From Anaerolineae bacterium (GTDB lineage Bacteria; Chloroflexota; Anaerolineae; Promineifilales; Promineifilaceae): a stretch of 64,000 nt of DNA. The first letter of the stretch is position 1. The number at the start of each line of letters is the position of its first letter. Shown here piece by piece: positions 15,196 through 24,683 of the stretch. The notes under the pieces are model-generated. The model searched no databases. It was not told where the DNA came from and saw only the letters and a list, made by a program, of their open reading frames with translations. The DNA lies in assembly GCA_020848035.1 (NCBI GenBank), contig JADLAX010000076.1, forward strand, positions 47,220 to 111,219, in the 5' to 3' direction. A program made the position numbers and the translations under genes.

Positions 15196-16671
15196 ATGAG
15201 CCTTGCCCGTAAACGAATGATTGCACTTTTGGCCGCCCTGCTGGCCCTGTTTGTCCTGGTCCCGGCTGCCTGGGCGCACCCGCTGGGCAACTTCACCGTC
15301 AGCCGCTACACGCGCCTGGAGCTGCAACCCGAGGCGGTTGAACTGCTTTATATCATCGACATGGCGGAGATTCCCACCTTCCAGGAACGGCCGCAGATGG
15401 ATCAAAACGGCGACGGCATGGTGGATTCTGCTGAGCAAGAGGTGTATGCCAGCCAACAGGTTCAAACGTTGGCGCAAAACCTGTCGCTGACGGTGAATGG
15501 CCAGGCCGTCGTGGTGACGCCGTACGCCTGGACGATTGCCTTCCCGCCCGGCCAGGGCGATCTGCCCACTATGCGCCTGGAGCTGACGGCGACGGCCGTT
15601 CTGCCCCCAACCGATCAGATCTGGCAGCTTGACTACGCCGACAACAACTACCCCGACCGGCTGGGTTGGCAGGAAACGGTGGTAACGGCCGTTGCCGATC
15701 TCACCATCCTGGAAAGCAGCGCCCCCACGCAGGATGTGAGCGACCAACTGCGCCGCTATCCAGACGATCTGCTGCAAGCGCCGCTGGCGGTGAACCAGGC
15801 GCAGGTGAGGTTTGCGCCAGCTGGTGCGGTTGTGGGGCCGGGGAGTGGGGGGCAATCTGGGGTGGATGCGCAGTTGGCAACGGCCGTTGCCAGCCCCAAC
15901 CGCTTCAGCCAGGATGAATTTGCCAATTTGCTCACCACGGCGCTGGACCAGCCTGGGGCCATTGCCATTGCCCTGGCTGCCGCCCTGGCGCTGGGTGCGG
16001 CTCATGCGCTAACCCCCGGCCATGGCAAGACGATTGTGGGTGCCTACCTGGTTGGCTCACGCGGTACACCCAGGCACGCGCTCTTCCTGGGGCTCACCAC
16101 CACCGTCACCCACACCGCTGGCGTTTTTGCCTTTGGCCTGCTGGTTTTGTTTGCTTCCCGCACTATTTTGCCGGAAAGGCTCTACCCGTGGCTTGGTGTT
16201 TTTTCTGGCTTGCTGGTGGTGGGGATCGGTTTTTCGCTGTTTCGCGGCCACCTTGCCAGCTGGCTGCACCGCCATCAACCCGCCGCGCCGGATGATGAGG
16301 GGTACCATACCCATTTTGGCATCGGCCACAGCCATACGCCCAAGCCAGAAATGGGCTGGCGCAGCCTGTTAGCCCTGGGCGTTTCGGGCGGCCTCATTCC
16401 CTGCCCCTCCGCCCTCATCTTGCTGCTGAGCGCCATTGCGCTGCAAAAAGTGGGCTTTGGCCTGGTGCTGATTGTCTTCTTTAGCATTGGCCTGGCCAGC
16501 GTGCTCACCGGCATCGGCCTGGCGATGGTGTATGCCAGTAAGCTGTTTACTCGCCTGCCGTCACGCCAGGTTGGCTGGCTGCGGCTGCTGCCTACCGCCA
16601 GCGCCCTGTTCATCACCGTGGCGGGCATTGGCATCACGGTAAAGGCTTTGCTAGACACAGGCGTCTTGTAA
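15196..16671 (+). CDS. NicO-family nickel/cobalt transporter with extracytoplasmic N-domain
   Basis: 491 aa. Signal peptide (about 1-31, ending AWA), then an extracytoplasmic domain starting HPLGNFTVSRYTRLEL (about 32-225), then a NicO/RcnA-like membrane domain. That domain has the metal-site motif HALTPGHGKTIVGAYLVGS (about 270), a His-rich loop (HRHQPAAPDDEGYHTHFGIGHSHTPKP, about 356-383) and GGLIPCPSALILLLSAIAL in the second half. NicO proteins export or import Ni2+/Co2+ and the His-rich loop is a typical metal sensor or trap. The link with DUF4331 and the ECF pair suggests a metal or envelope stress response; this is inference. Confidence 0.86.
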   Translation: MSLARKRMIALLAALLALFVLVPAAWAHPLGNFTVSRYTRLELQPEAVELLYIIDMAEIPTFQERPQMDQNGDGMVDSAEQEVYASQQVQTLAQNLSLTVNGQAVVVTPYAWTIAFPPGQGDLPTMRLELTATAVLPPTDQIWQLDYADNNYPDRLGWQETVVTAVADLTILESSAPTQDVSDQLRRYPDDLLQAPLAVNQAQVRFAPAGAVVGPGSGGQSGVDAQLATAVASPNRFSQDEFANLLTTALDQPGAIAIALAAALALGAAHALTPGHGKTIVGAYLVGSRGTPRHALFLGLTTTVTHTAGVFAFGLLVLFASRTILPERLYPWLGVFSGLLVVGIGFSLFRGHLASWLHRHQPAAPDDEGYHTHFGIGHSHTPKPEMGWRSLLALGVSGGLIPCPSALILLLSAIALQKVGFGLVLIVFFSIGLASVLTGIGLAMVYASKLFTRLPSRQVGWLRLLPTASALFITVAGIGITVKALLDTGVL

Positions 16672-16749
16672 AACTTTCCCCACGCGCTGCCGCTTCAAGG
16701 CAAAATCGCCACCCTGCTGGACGCTGATGAAATCTTCATCGGACAGTGA

Positions 16750-16777
16750 TTGACAAAAATGAGTGCCATGCTACCCT
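16750..16777 (+). promoter_or_regulatory. Candidate sigma-70 promoter for the PQQ-like protein gene
   Basis: TTGACA at 16750-16755 and TACCCT at 16772-16777 with a 16-bp spacer, 53 bp before the start codon. The -35 is perfect, the -10 is weak. Confidence 0.45.
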
Positions 16778-16830
16778 TTTCCCACAAATAACCAGTGGGG
16801 TAAACGATGATGACCTAAAAGGGGGCGGTT

Positions 16831-18903
16831 ATGAGAACGGTAGGTGGCATTCGCATTGGCTTGCTGGCAATGGCGCTGGCGCTTCTTGTGGGAAGTATCG
16901 GCCTTGGCTTACCGTCCTGGCGCGGCGCTGCGGACCCGGCGGCCCCGATCCAGGCTCAGGCGTCAACGTCACCACGTGTCTGGCTGCCCCTGGTGGTGGC
17001 TGACGGTGCCACCGCAACAGCGGAATGGAGCCAGCACGCCCACAACGCCCAGCACACCGGCTATTCCCCTCAAGCTCCAGCGTACCCCTGGCAGCTGCGC
17101 TGGATTTGGAACGGTGCAGACGCGGGCGGTGGCGTGAGTAAAGTGACCAGCGGCGGTTCGCTGCCGCGCAACGTCCAGCCGGTCACTGGCGGGGGACGGG
17201 TGTACATTGCTGCCGGTACCGACGGCATCTTTGCCTTGAGTGAAGCGACCGGTGCGCAGCTGTGGCAGCGCAGCGGCATTGGCGATGTGCGCTCCACCGC
17301 TGCCTACGACCCCGATACGCAGGCTGTTTTTGTGGTTTCGGCAAATGGCACCCTGTATAAATTGCGGGCCAGCGACGGCGCAGTTCAAGACAGCTTCATC
17401 ACTGGCCAGAGCAGCCCGCTCGCTCTGCCACCTGCCGTCATCAGCGACCGTGTCCTCTTTTCGATGGGCAGCTCGGTTTACGCCGTGAACAAAGAGACGA
17501 TGCAGTCCATCTGGAGCTATGATGCGGAAACGGCCGTTGCCGTGCCACCCGCCTTTTCCCCTTCACGCAACCTCGTCATTGTCGCTACCGAGCCAGACCT
17601 GTACGTGCATGCCATCAACAACGCCACCGGCACCCGCCAATGGCGCGTCCGGCCGGTCGACACCAGCCGTGACTTTACCGATCCCACCGAATACCGCTAT
17701 GGTTGGCCGGTGATTGCCGAGGGGACTGGCTACGTGATGATCAAAGCCCGGCTGGACTGGGGCACCCTCTGGAGCAATTGGCCGCAAACCAACAGCGGGA
17801 TGCGCCAGCTGCTGCTCAACGATCCCGGTGAACAGGCGCTTTTTGTGCTGGACCTGGACGATGGCAGCGTGCCGTATATCGCCAACGTGGGGCACGGCGG
17901 CTACGGCGACAACGACTACATGCCAATGGGGCCGCAGCCGGTGGTCAGGCAGCTGGAAGATGGGCGAGAGGTTGTCTACATCATCATCCGCGCCCAACAC
18001 GCGTATGACGCCCGCTGGGATTCCCACTTTGGCGAAATGGTGCTGGACAACACCACCGTCAGTGGCTTACAAGGGGGCGACGTGCGTTTTATCCGTTTTG
18101 ACTGGCCGCCCGGTTCGGCCGACCCCCTGCTGCTGACCGACGAGCAGCCCAACGTGACGATGGCGGGGGAATATCTCTTTGGCGCACACTGGGAAGCTGG
18201 TTTTGCCATGCGCCTCCTGGATCGGTCTGATGGACGAGGCAGTTTTGCCGACCCCATTACCAGCCAGCGCCTGTCTACGGTGGCCACCTCACAAGATATA
18301 CCCGGCGCGTGCCCGTTCAGCCCCACGCATTATTGCACCAGCGGCCTGCAAAACACGCGGGCTTATGACTTTGGCTTTTACATCTACTACAACCAGGGCA
18401 CCGTATATGATCAATATTGGAGCAGCTATGCCGTCTGGACGGTAAGCAACAACAACCTTTACTTCCGCAGCACCGATGGAGCGATCGTGGCGCTCACCAG
18501 CGGCAGTCCACAGGCGTCGCCCGCCCTGACTGCGCCGAACATCGCCGCCACACCGCCCACTCAGCCGCCGGACCTGACCCCGGCAGCAACCATCAACCAC
18601 AGCGAGGCACGCCGCTGGGACGGCCGTCTGGTAACGGTTACCGGTACGCTGCGCTACGTCTTCAACAACGGCAAGCAGGTGCTGCTGGGTTTTGCCAACC
18701 CCCATCAGGGGGCATTTAAGGTTATCATCCGGCAGGCGGATTGGGCCAGTTTTGATGGGGCCCCCGAGCGTTTGTACCAGGTTGGTGAGTCGGTGGCGGT
18801 GGTAGGCCCCATTGGCTGGTACCAGGGCGACCCCACCATTTTTGCCACCACGCCGACGCAAATTCAGCGGCTGCCCCCGGCAGGTGAAGCTGATGGCCGC
18901 TAA
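16831..18903 (+). CDS. Secreted PQQ-like beta-propeller protein with C-terminal OB-fold-like domain
   Basis: 690 aa. Signal peptide at about 1-35, then SPRVWLPLVVADG, the Chloroflexota-type linker. The body carries repeated propeller blades (YIAAGTDGIFALSEATGAQLWQ; VFVVSANGTLYKLRASDGAV; VIVATEPDLYVHAINNATGTRQWRVRP), as in PQQ-like/outer-membrane BamB-type repeats. After a Pro-rich linker (APNIAATPPTQPPDLTP) the last about 90 residues (GRLVTVTGTLRYVFNNGKQVLLGF ... SVAVVGPIGWYQGDPTIFA) look like an OB-fold domain. Function unknown; it overlaps the next gene by 11 bp, so the two secreted proteins are translationally coupled. Confidence 0.8.
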   Translation: MRTVGGIRIGLLAMALALLVGSIGLGLPSWRGAADPAAPIQAQASTSPRVWLPLVVADGATATAEWSQHAHNAQHTGYSPQAPAYPWQLRWIWNGADAGGGVSKVTSGGSLPRNVQPVTGGGRVYIAAGTDGIFALSEATGAQLWQRSGIGDVRSTAAYDPDTQAVFVVSANGTLYKLRASDGAVQDSFITGQSSPLALPPAVISDRVLFSMGSSVYAVNKETMQSIWSYDAETAVAVPPAFSPSRNLVIVATEPDLYVHAINNATGTRQWRVRPVDTSRDFTDPTEYRYGWPVIAEGTGYVMIKARLDWGTLWSNWPQTNSGMRQLLLNDPGEQALFVLDLDDGSVPYIANVGHGGYGDNDYMPMGPQPVVRQLEDGREVVYIIIRAQHAYDARWDSHFGEMVLDNTTVSGLQGGDVRFIRFDWPPGSADPLLLTDEQPNVTMAGEYLFGAHWEAGFAMRLLDRSDGRGSFADPITSQRLSTVATSQDIPGACPFSPTHYCTSGLQNTRAYDFGFYIYYNQGTVYDQYWSSYAVWTVSNNNLYFRSTDGAIVALTSGSPQASPALTAPNIAATPPTQPPDLTPAATINHSEARRWDGRLVTVTGTLRYVFNNGKQVLLGFANPHQGAFKVIIRQADWASFDGAPERLYQVGESVAVVGPIGWYQGDPTIFATTPTQIQRLPPAGEADGR

Positions 18904-20353
18904 TCGCGCCAATCGTACCAGTGCCGGCCGATGGGGCGGGCTGGCTGGGCTGTTGGGGCTGTTGGTGATGGTAACGGCCGTTGCTACCCCTCTCGCGGCC
19001 CGCCAACCCGCGCCGCCAACGGCCGGTGACCCCGCTGTCTATCTGCCGCTGACCCTAAACGGCGTCTGTGCGGTGGAGACCACACCACGCCTCAATGCGC
19101 CTCGTTTTACCGGCGAGATACCTTTTGCGGAAACGGCCGTTGCCTGGTTTGGGCAGGTCTCGCCGACGCAAAACTATGCCGATATCCGGGTCGGCACAAA
19201 CGCGGCGGAGCTGTACGTCTACCTCGCCATTTTCGACCACGACCTCTGGTATGACACATCGCCCACGCCGGAGAGCCTGACCCAATGGGATGCCGTCACC
19301 CTGCTGCTGGACACAGACGGCAGCCCGGCATTCTCGTCGGCCACGTGGCGTTTTGTGGCCCAACTGTATGGCGAACCCAGCCCGGAACGCCGCGCCGTCT
19401 ATCGTGGCAGCACCGCGGGCTGGCAGGCGGTCAACGTCCCGTTTATGGCTGTGCCGGGCTGGCGTGGCAGTGCCCTCAACAACAACAACGAGAGCGATCG
19501 GGGCTGGGCGATGGGCTTTACCATTCCTTTTAGCAGTTTGGGCCTGACCGCCGCGCCGCCAGAGGGCAGTACCTGGCGCATGGCCGTCATCCTGCACGAC
19601 CGGGACTCCCAGGCTGGGCCACCCATTGGTGACCAGACCTGGCCGCCCACGGCGGCTTTAAGCAGCCCGGCCTGCTGGGGTTTGCTCAACTTCGGCCTAC
19701 CGGGCTACCAGGCCACTGCCACCCCCATCGGTTCGCTTACCGTGCGCCGACCAACCCAAAACAGTCCGCTGGTGCCAGACGCCGACGTAGGCGGCACAAT
19801 CGCCAACCAATGCCCGGGCGACGAGTATCACATCTGGCACGAGTGGGGCAACCGCAACGACGGCCGTGCCCCCGATTTTAATATCCAGAACCAGTCAGAC
19901 ATAGCCGACTGGCCCTGTTTTGCCAAATATTACGTCACCTTTCCGCTGGACGATATCCCCGACAATCAATCAATTGTTTCGGCCACGTTGACGCTGCACC
20001 AATTTGGCAATGCCGGGGGCGGAGCCGCCCAACCTTCGTGGATTCAGGTATTGGTCGCGTCGGCCGGTTGGCAAGAGGAGACCATTACCTGGAACAATGC
20101 GCCCTTGGCGTACGAAAACGTGGGGGGAAGCTGGGTGAACCCGCTGAGCAGCTGGCCAGGCTGGCCGGGCGTGCCGCATACGTGGGACGTTTCTTACGCG
20201 GTGGCGCAGGCGTACACACGGGGTGTGCCGCTCCGGCTGGTGCTCTACGAGGCGGATTCAGCGTACCACAGCGGCAAATATTTTGTCTCTTCAGATACGG
20301 GGGATTGGAACGTGGCGGGACGGCCGCGTTTAGACGTGGTTTGGGGCGAGTAG
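18893..20353 (+). CDS. Secreted protein with CBM9-like and DNRLRE domains
   Basis: 486 aa. Signal peptide/hydrophobic segment at about 14-36, then DPAVYLPLTLNGVC, again the Chloroflexota-type linker. Residues about 65-270 resemble a carbohydrate-binding family 9-like domain (AELYVYLAIFDHDLWYDTS; WDAVTLLLDTDG; WAMGFTIPFSSLGL; WRMAVILHDRD). Residues about 290-486 form a DNRLRE domain (KYYVTFPLDDIPDNQSIVSATLTLHQFG ... WQEETITWNNAP ... LRLVLYEADSAYHSGKYFVSSD), a beta-sandwich common in secreted bacterial proteins. ATG 18893 follows AGGTGA and lies inside the previous gene. Confidence 0.8.
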   Translation: MAANRANRTSAGRWGGLAGLLGLLVMVTAVATPLAARQPAPPTAGDPAVYLPLTLNGVCAVETTPRLNAPRFTGEIPFAETAVAWFGQVSPTQNYADIRVGTNAAELYVYLAIFDHDLWYDTSPTPESLTQWDAVTLLLDTDGSPAFSSATWRFVAQLYGEPSPERRAVYRGSTAGWQAVNVPFMAVPGWRGSALNNNNESDRGWAMGFTIPFSSLGLTAAPPEGSTWRMAVILHDRDSQAGPPIGDQTWPPTAALSSPACWGLLNFGLPGYQATATPIGSLTVRRPTQNSPLVPDADVGGTIANQCPGDEYHIWHEWGNRNDGRAPDFNIQNQSDIADWPCFAKYYVTFPLDDIPDNQSIVSATLTLHQFGNAGGGAAQPSWIQVLVASAGWQEETITWNNAPLAYENVGGSWVNPLSSWPGWPGVPHTWDVSYAVAQAYTRGVPLRLVLYEADSAYHSGKYFVSSDTGDWNVAGRPRLDVVWGE

Positions 20354-20438
20354 AGGTGCTGGAAAACGGCCGTTCCTCAATCATTCTCCAGCACGTTTAC
20401 CCCCGATTGTCCGCTTGGTTCACTGCCCGCCACACGCG

Positions 20439-23400
20439 CTAAGGCAAAACAATCGCGTCGGCAAAGACCAGGCGCGGGCGGACGCTCACTCGATCGGCGA
20501 TGCCGCCGGGTGTGTCCGGGTTTTCCCACCAGTCGCTGCCAGGGGGATCAACGGCCGTTTCCCGATCCGCCGCAAACCGTTCATACTCCCGCACTACCAC
20601 CCGCAGCGGTGTCGGCAGCGGATTCGGCAGGCTGAGCGTCAGTTCCCAGATCGTTTCTTCGATGGGTTGGCCGGGTAAACTGGGCAGGAAGGTTGGTTGG
20701 GTGATGGGCTGCCAGCCGAGCGGGTCTGTTACGTCCGGTACACGGCCGTCGCGCTCCTCCAGGTGCACCATCATGAGCGTGGGAAGATCGCCCACGCGGG
20801 CGCTGGGCCCTTCAACGCGGATGCCCAGCGTCCCGGCGGCCACGTTGTTTTTGTCGTAGATGATGCGCCGGTGCGGCACCATCTGCATGAAGTCGGCTGG
20901 AACGATCGGGGACAGTTCGGCCCCAGCGACCGAGATGGGATGGAAGCGGGCCAGCGCCAGCCGCACAAAGGGGAAGTAGGAGCGGCCGGGGTCCATCTCG
21001 ATGTTGGCGTACCACAGCTGGCGGTCGGTGTCGTAACCCGGCTCGTAGCCGGCCACATGGACACGCAGCGCTGTGTCGGCCAGTTCGGCCAGCACCAGGT
21101 TGGTGGCCGTTTCGCGCAGGCTGTCGCCGACCAAACGATTCAGCCGCAGCGGCTCGGTGGGCACAGAATTCCACAGCGGGTCCATGCCCCATTGGCTGGT
21201 GTACGGCCGTAACGCCTGCCCTTCCTCCGAATCAAACGCCACGCTGCCGGGCCGGACCACCACGCCCAGCCGCTCCTTATCCCCCGAGGAAAACCAGGGC
21301 CGGTCCAGGTAAACGCGCAGCCCGTTGCCGCGCCGCTCCCTGGTGAGAATGCCGCCTGCTTCCTGCTCGTCCCAGCGGAAGGTGGGCAGCAGGTACTGCA
21401 CCTTCGGCGCGGCAGGCCGGGAGGCGTTGGGGATGTCGATCACAGTGAGGACGGGTGCTTCGCTGGGCAACGGCCGTATCAAATTTGTCGGGTCGCTGGT
21501 GACGGCGGGCGGGAAATATTCGCGGAAGCGGGTGGTGGCGATGGGCCAGTAGGTGACGCGATGGTACTTCGTGTCGCCCAGGCTGTGGCGCACGGCGTCG
21601 ATAAGCAAACTATCGTTGGCCGGGTCAGCAGCGCCAACTTCGGCCACGTGCATCTCCTGGCTTTGCGTCACAAAGGCGGGCTGGGCCAGGTCGTCAATCG
21701 GGTCTACCCAACTGGACCACAAATCGACCTTGCTGGTGCTTTTGGCGTCGATGGTCAGGCTGCCGTTGAGGGTAACGGCCGTATCGCCCAAATCTTTGTC
21801 GGCGGGGTCGTCCAGCGTGTCAATCTGTGGAATGAGCAGCGGCTGCTGCACGGCATGCACCAGCACCAGGGTGCGGAAGGGCAAATGCAGCCAGGTGCGC
21901 CCCGACTCGTACTGCGAGCGCAGCGTCGCCAGGTCAGCCGGGTTGGCTTCCTCAATCCACTCCCAAACGCCGGTGTTGGCCAGATCGGCCGTGTCGAAGT
22001 AGGCGCTGATGCGGATAACGGCCGTTTCACCCTGAGCCAACTGCACGGTCAGCACCCGGTTGGTGGCATCCCACTGCGGCTGGGCCGGGGCCGCACCGGC
22101 TTCCAGCCCGGTCAGGCGCAGGCGCACCGCCTGCGGATTGGGCCAGGTGCCGTCGAAGGGGATTTTGTTCACCACCTGCACCGCCGGGTCGATAATCTCA
22201 TCAAACGCGTTCATGCCCGGCAGCCCCAGCAGCAGCACGCCGCGAGCGTAGGGGTCGGGCAGGTAGGCCAGCTCAAACTGGGCGTTGGTTTGCAGCCAGA
22301 TGGTTTGCTCGGGTGTGGTCACTTCCTGCACGCCGGGAATCAGCTCCAGGCTGCCGGTGGTCAGGTTGAGGCGGTGGGTCATTGAGCCCGCTTCGCGGCT
22401 GGCCAGGTCGTAGGCGGCCTGGTTGTTGGGCATGCCGGGCGAGCCGTCGAACAGGCCGTGGTGTTCGGCCATGCGCTGGGCGGTTTTGGGCGGCACCAGG
22501 TGGCGCTCGGTGGACTGACTCTGGATGGTGGTGGGGGCATCGGTGACCTGGCTGCGCACCACCAATCGTTCCAGCGACTCGCCTTCGATGGGTTCCGTGC
22601 GCAGCATCAGCGGTGGCGGGCTGACCGATTCAAAACGACGATAGCGGGTAACGGCCGTTTTCTCCGGCACATCATCGGCAAAAGCGGGGTCTTGCGGCGT
22701 GAAGCGGCTGTTGCCGGCCAGGTCCACCACGCGGGCACGCAGCTGATATTCAGTGCCAAAGCGCAGCCGGGGCAGCGAGCCGGGCCGGGCGCGGAAGCTG
22801 GTTTCCATCTGGAAGGCGGTAACGGCCGTGTTCTGCACCTCACCCGGCGTCTGGTCCGGCAAAATGGTAAGGCCGGGTCGCGGGGCGCACAGGCTCCAGC
22901 CGTCCCAGGCGAAGAGCGATTCATGGGTGCGCAGTACGCGGGTGGCCGAGCCAGGGATCGGTTCGGTCGCCCCCATCTGCACAAAGCCTTCGTCTTCGAG
23001 ATTGGTCAGCGTTTCTGGGCCGCCGGGCACATCGGGGAAGTGGTAGGTGCCGCGGCGCTGGCACAGCGAATGCCAGGTGTTGGATCGGTTATCAAAGACG
23101 TCGATGCGGTAGCCGCGCACCAGGTCTTCGGCGTACAGCTCGTCGGTGGGCGTGGGCGGTGGTCCGGGCACACCCACCGGCGTCACCGGCGAGTTGTCGA
23201 TGGCCACCAGGGCGGCGTTGAGGGCGTACGATTTGTCGAATTTGGCCCGCAGCTCCGTCGCTTTTTCCGGCCGGACGATGCTGATTCCGGCGCTTTGCAG
23301 GGCGGGCAAACCGGTTTCCTCCGGGCTGTTGGCCGGACGGGTGTTGAAATCTTTGAGGGCGACCAGGTTGGTGGCAGTGTTTTGCAGCTTGACGCTGCTG

Positions 23401-24611
23401 CCGACCACATCTACCTGGGTCACGGCAAACAACGAACTGTCCTGCAAGCGCAGCAGGCCATTGGCAATCTCGGGGTTAACGGGACGGGGTTGGGTTTGGA
23501 AACGGCCGTCGCCCAACTCATAATGCGTGCGCGGACTGTAGTGCGTCGTGGCCATCTGCAAATTCAAGGTGGGCAGTACGCGCACCGTGCCTGTGGCGGC
23601 GGGCTGCGTGGCGGGCAGCGTCACTTCCAGGTCAATCACCAGGCCAAAATAGCGCAGCAGCAGCGGGAAGTCGCCCAGGTTGGCCACCATTTCGTGAAAG
23701 TCGAACTTGGTTTTCATCTCCTGGGCCGTGGGCAGCGGCACCGATTGGGTGTTGTACGGCTGGAGGTAGGTGTTCAGCTGGTTAAACGCCGTGTTGGCCG
23801 AGGGCGGCGGGGCGGTGTAAACGACCTTAGCTTTCTCTTTCACCTTGGCCGCCACAACGGGGCCAGCCTGGGGTGCCGCAGCGGGCATTGAAGCGGCTTT
23901 GCTGGCGCTTGGCGGCGCGGCCTGGGCCGCGCTGGTTGGTTCCAGCAAGCCGAGCCAGACAAGCAGCTGGCGCACAAGCCGCCAGGGCCAGAGCAGGCAG
24001 CCGACGCAGCCATTGCACCCTTTGCCGTCGCCCGGTTCTTCGCCGTCGCCGGGCACCTCACCCGGTTCGTCCAGCACCACCGGGCCGCGGTCGGTGTCGG
24101 TGGGCACGTAGGGCACTTCCGGCTTGACGGCGCGGGCAATGTCGCGAATGGTGGCGTCGCCCGCCAGCACGTCGTTGGGCGGCAGGTCCAGCCCGGCGCC
24201 GTAGGTGGGATTGGTAGCCGCCTGCTGGTAAACCCCTTTGATAATCGTATGCAGGTCTAAGGCTGGAAAAGTTTGCACAGGCACGGCGCGGTAATCCTGG
24301 AAGATGTACGGCCGTACCTCCGTCTCATTCTTAAACAGCCCCTGCCATAGATCGGAGCGCAGGGTGATGGTGGTGGGAACGGCCGTAACCGTCGGTCCCC
24401 CGGCAAATTCCACTTCAAACGTGGCTGCGCCCACCGTGGCGGGCCAGTCGAGAAAGTCGGGGTACTGGCTCAGGGGCAGCAGCGTGACGCTGCCATCGTC
24501 GGACCAAAGCCGGGGAGCGACGTGTACCGACAAATGTAAAACCGTGCCTTCGGCCACCGGGCCATCGCTGCGGTGGGGCAGTGCCGTCCAGATAATCGTT
24601 TGTTTTTCCAC
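20439..24611 (-). CDS. Giant uncharacterised protein (1390 aa)
   Basis: Not recognised as a known family. The start is taken as GTG 24611 because GGAGG lies six bases upstream; the frame extends further only through a dispersed inverted repeat. No signal peptide. After an N-terminal beta-rich part (IIWTALPHRSDG ... LHLSVHVAPRLWSDDG) come a Gly/Glu-rich linker, a Cys cluster CNGCVGC followed by an amphipathic or membrane-like stretch (LLWPWRLVRQLLVWLGLL, about 235-255), an Ala/Pro-rich linker, and about 1000 residues with short blocks such as GTEYQLRARVVDLAGNSRF. It is followed after 72 bp by another giant gene in reading order (24684-27641 lies upstream), so the two probably form an operon. 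Confidence 0.75.
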   Translation of the reverse strand: MEKQTIIWTALPHRSDGPVAEGTVLHLSVHVAPRLWSDDGSVTLLPLSQYPDFLDWPATVGAATFEVEFAGGPTVTAVPTTITLRSDLWQGLFKNETEVRPYIFQDYRAVPVQTFPALDLHTIIKGVYQQAATNPTYGAGLDLPPNDVLAGDATIRDIARAVKPEVPYVPTDTDRGPVVLDEPGEVPGDGEEPGDGKGCNGCVGCLLWPWRLVRQLLVWLGLLEPTSAAQAAPPSASKAASMPAAAPQAGPVVAAKVKEKAKVVYTAPPPSANTAFNQLNTYLQPYNTQSVPLPTAQEMKTKFDFHEMVANLGDFPLLLRYFGLVIDLEVTLPATQPAATGTVRVLPTLNLQMATTHYSPRTHYELGDGRFQTQPRPVNPEIANGLLRLQDSSLFAVTQVDVVGSSVKLQNTATNLVALKDFNTRPANSPEETGLPALQSAGISIVRPEKATELRAKFDKSYALNAALVAIDNSPVTPVGVPGPPPTPTDELYAEDLVRGYRIDVFDNRSNTWHSLCQRRGTYHFPDVPGGPETLTNLEDEGFVQMGATEPIPGSATRVLRTHESLFAWDGWSLCAPRPGLTILPDQTPGEVQNTAVTAFQMETSFRARPGSLPRLRFGTEYQLRARVVDLAGNSRFTPQDPAFADDVPEKTAVTRYRRFESVSPPPLMLRTEPIEGESLERLVVRSQVTDAPTTIQSQSTERHLVPPKTAQRMAEHHGLFDGSPGMPNNQAAYDLASREAGSMTHRLNLTTGSLELIPGVQEVTTPEQTIWLQTNAQFELAYLPDPYARGVLLLGLPGMNAFDEIIDPAVQVVNKIPFDGTWPNPQAVRLRLTGLEAGAAPAQPQWDATNRVLTVQLAQGETAVIRISAYFDTADLANTGVWEWIEEANPADLATLRSQYESGRTWLHLPFRTLVLVHAVQQPLLIPQIDTLDDPADKDLGDTAVTLNGSLTIDAKSTSKVDLWSSWVDPIDDLAQPAFVTQSQEMHVAEVGAADPANDSLLIDAVRHSLGDTKYHRVTYWPIATTRFREYFPPAVTSDPTNLIRPLPSEAPVLTVIDIPNASRPAAPKVQYLLPTFRWDEQEAGGILTRERRGNGLRVYLDRPWFSSGDKERLGVVVRPGSVAFDSEEGQALRPYTSQWGMDPLWNSVPTEPLRLNRLVGDSLRETATNLVLAELADTALRVHVAGYEPGYDTDRQLWYANIEMDPGRSYFPFVRLALARFHPISVAGAELSPIVPADFMQMVPHRRIIYDKNNVAAGTLGIRVEGPSARVGDLPTLMMVHLEERDGRVPDVTDPLGWQPITQPTFLPSLPGQPIEETIWELTLSLPNPLPTPLRVVVREYERFAADRETAVDPPGSDWWENPDTPGGIADRVSVRPRLVFADAIVLP

Positions 24612-24672
24612 GAGATCCTCCACGTGAGGCGTGAAGCGTGAAACGTGATATTTTTCACGTTTCACGCTTCAC
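24612..24672. repeat. Perfect 18-bp inverted repeat, 'gtgaagcgtgaaacgtg' family
   Basis: Arms 24631-24648 and 24655-24672 are exact reverse complements over 18 bp around a six-base loop (TATTTT). It fills the spacer between the two giant genes. Confidence 0.85.
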
Positions 24673-24683
24673 GTTTCACTCGT

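Noticed and set aside
22458..23891. 477-codon + strand frame inside the 1390-aa giant gene
   Set aside because: Gly/Gln/Arg-rich shadow; the - strand frame is longer, has normal composition and a good start site.
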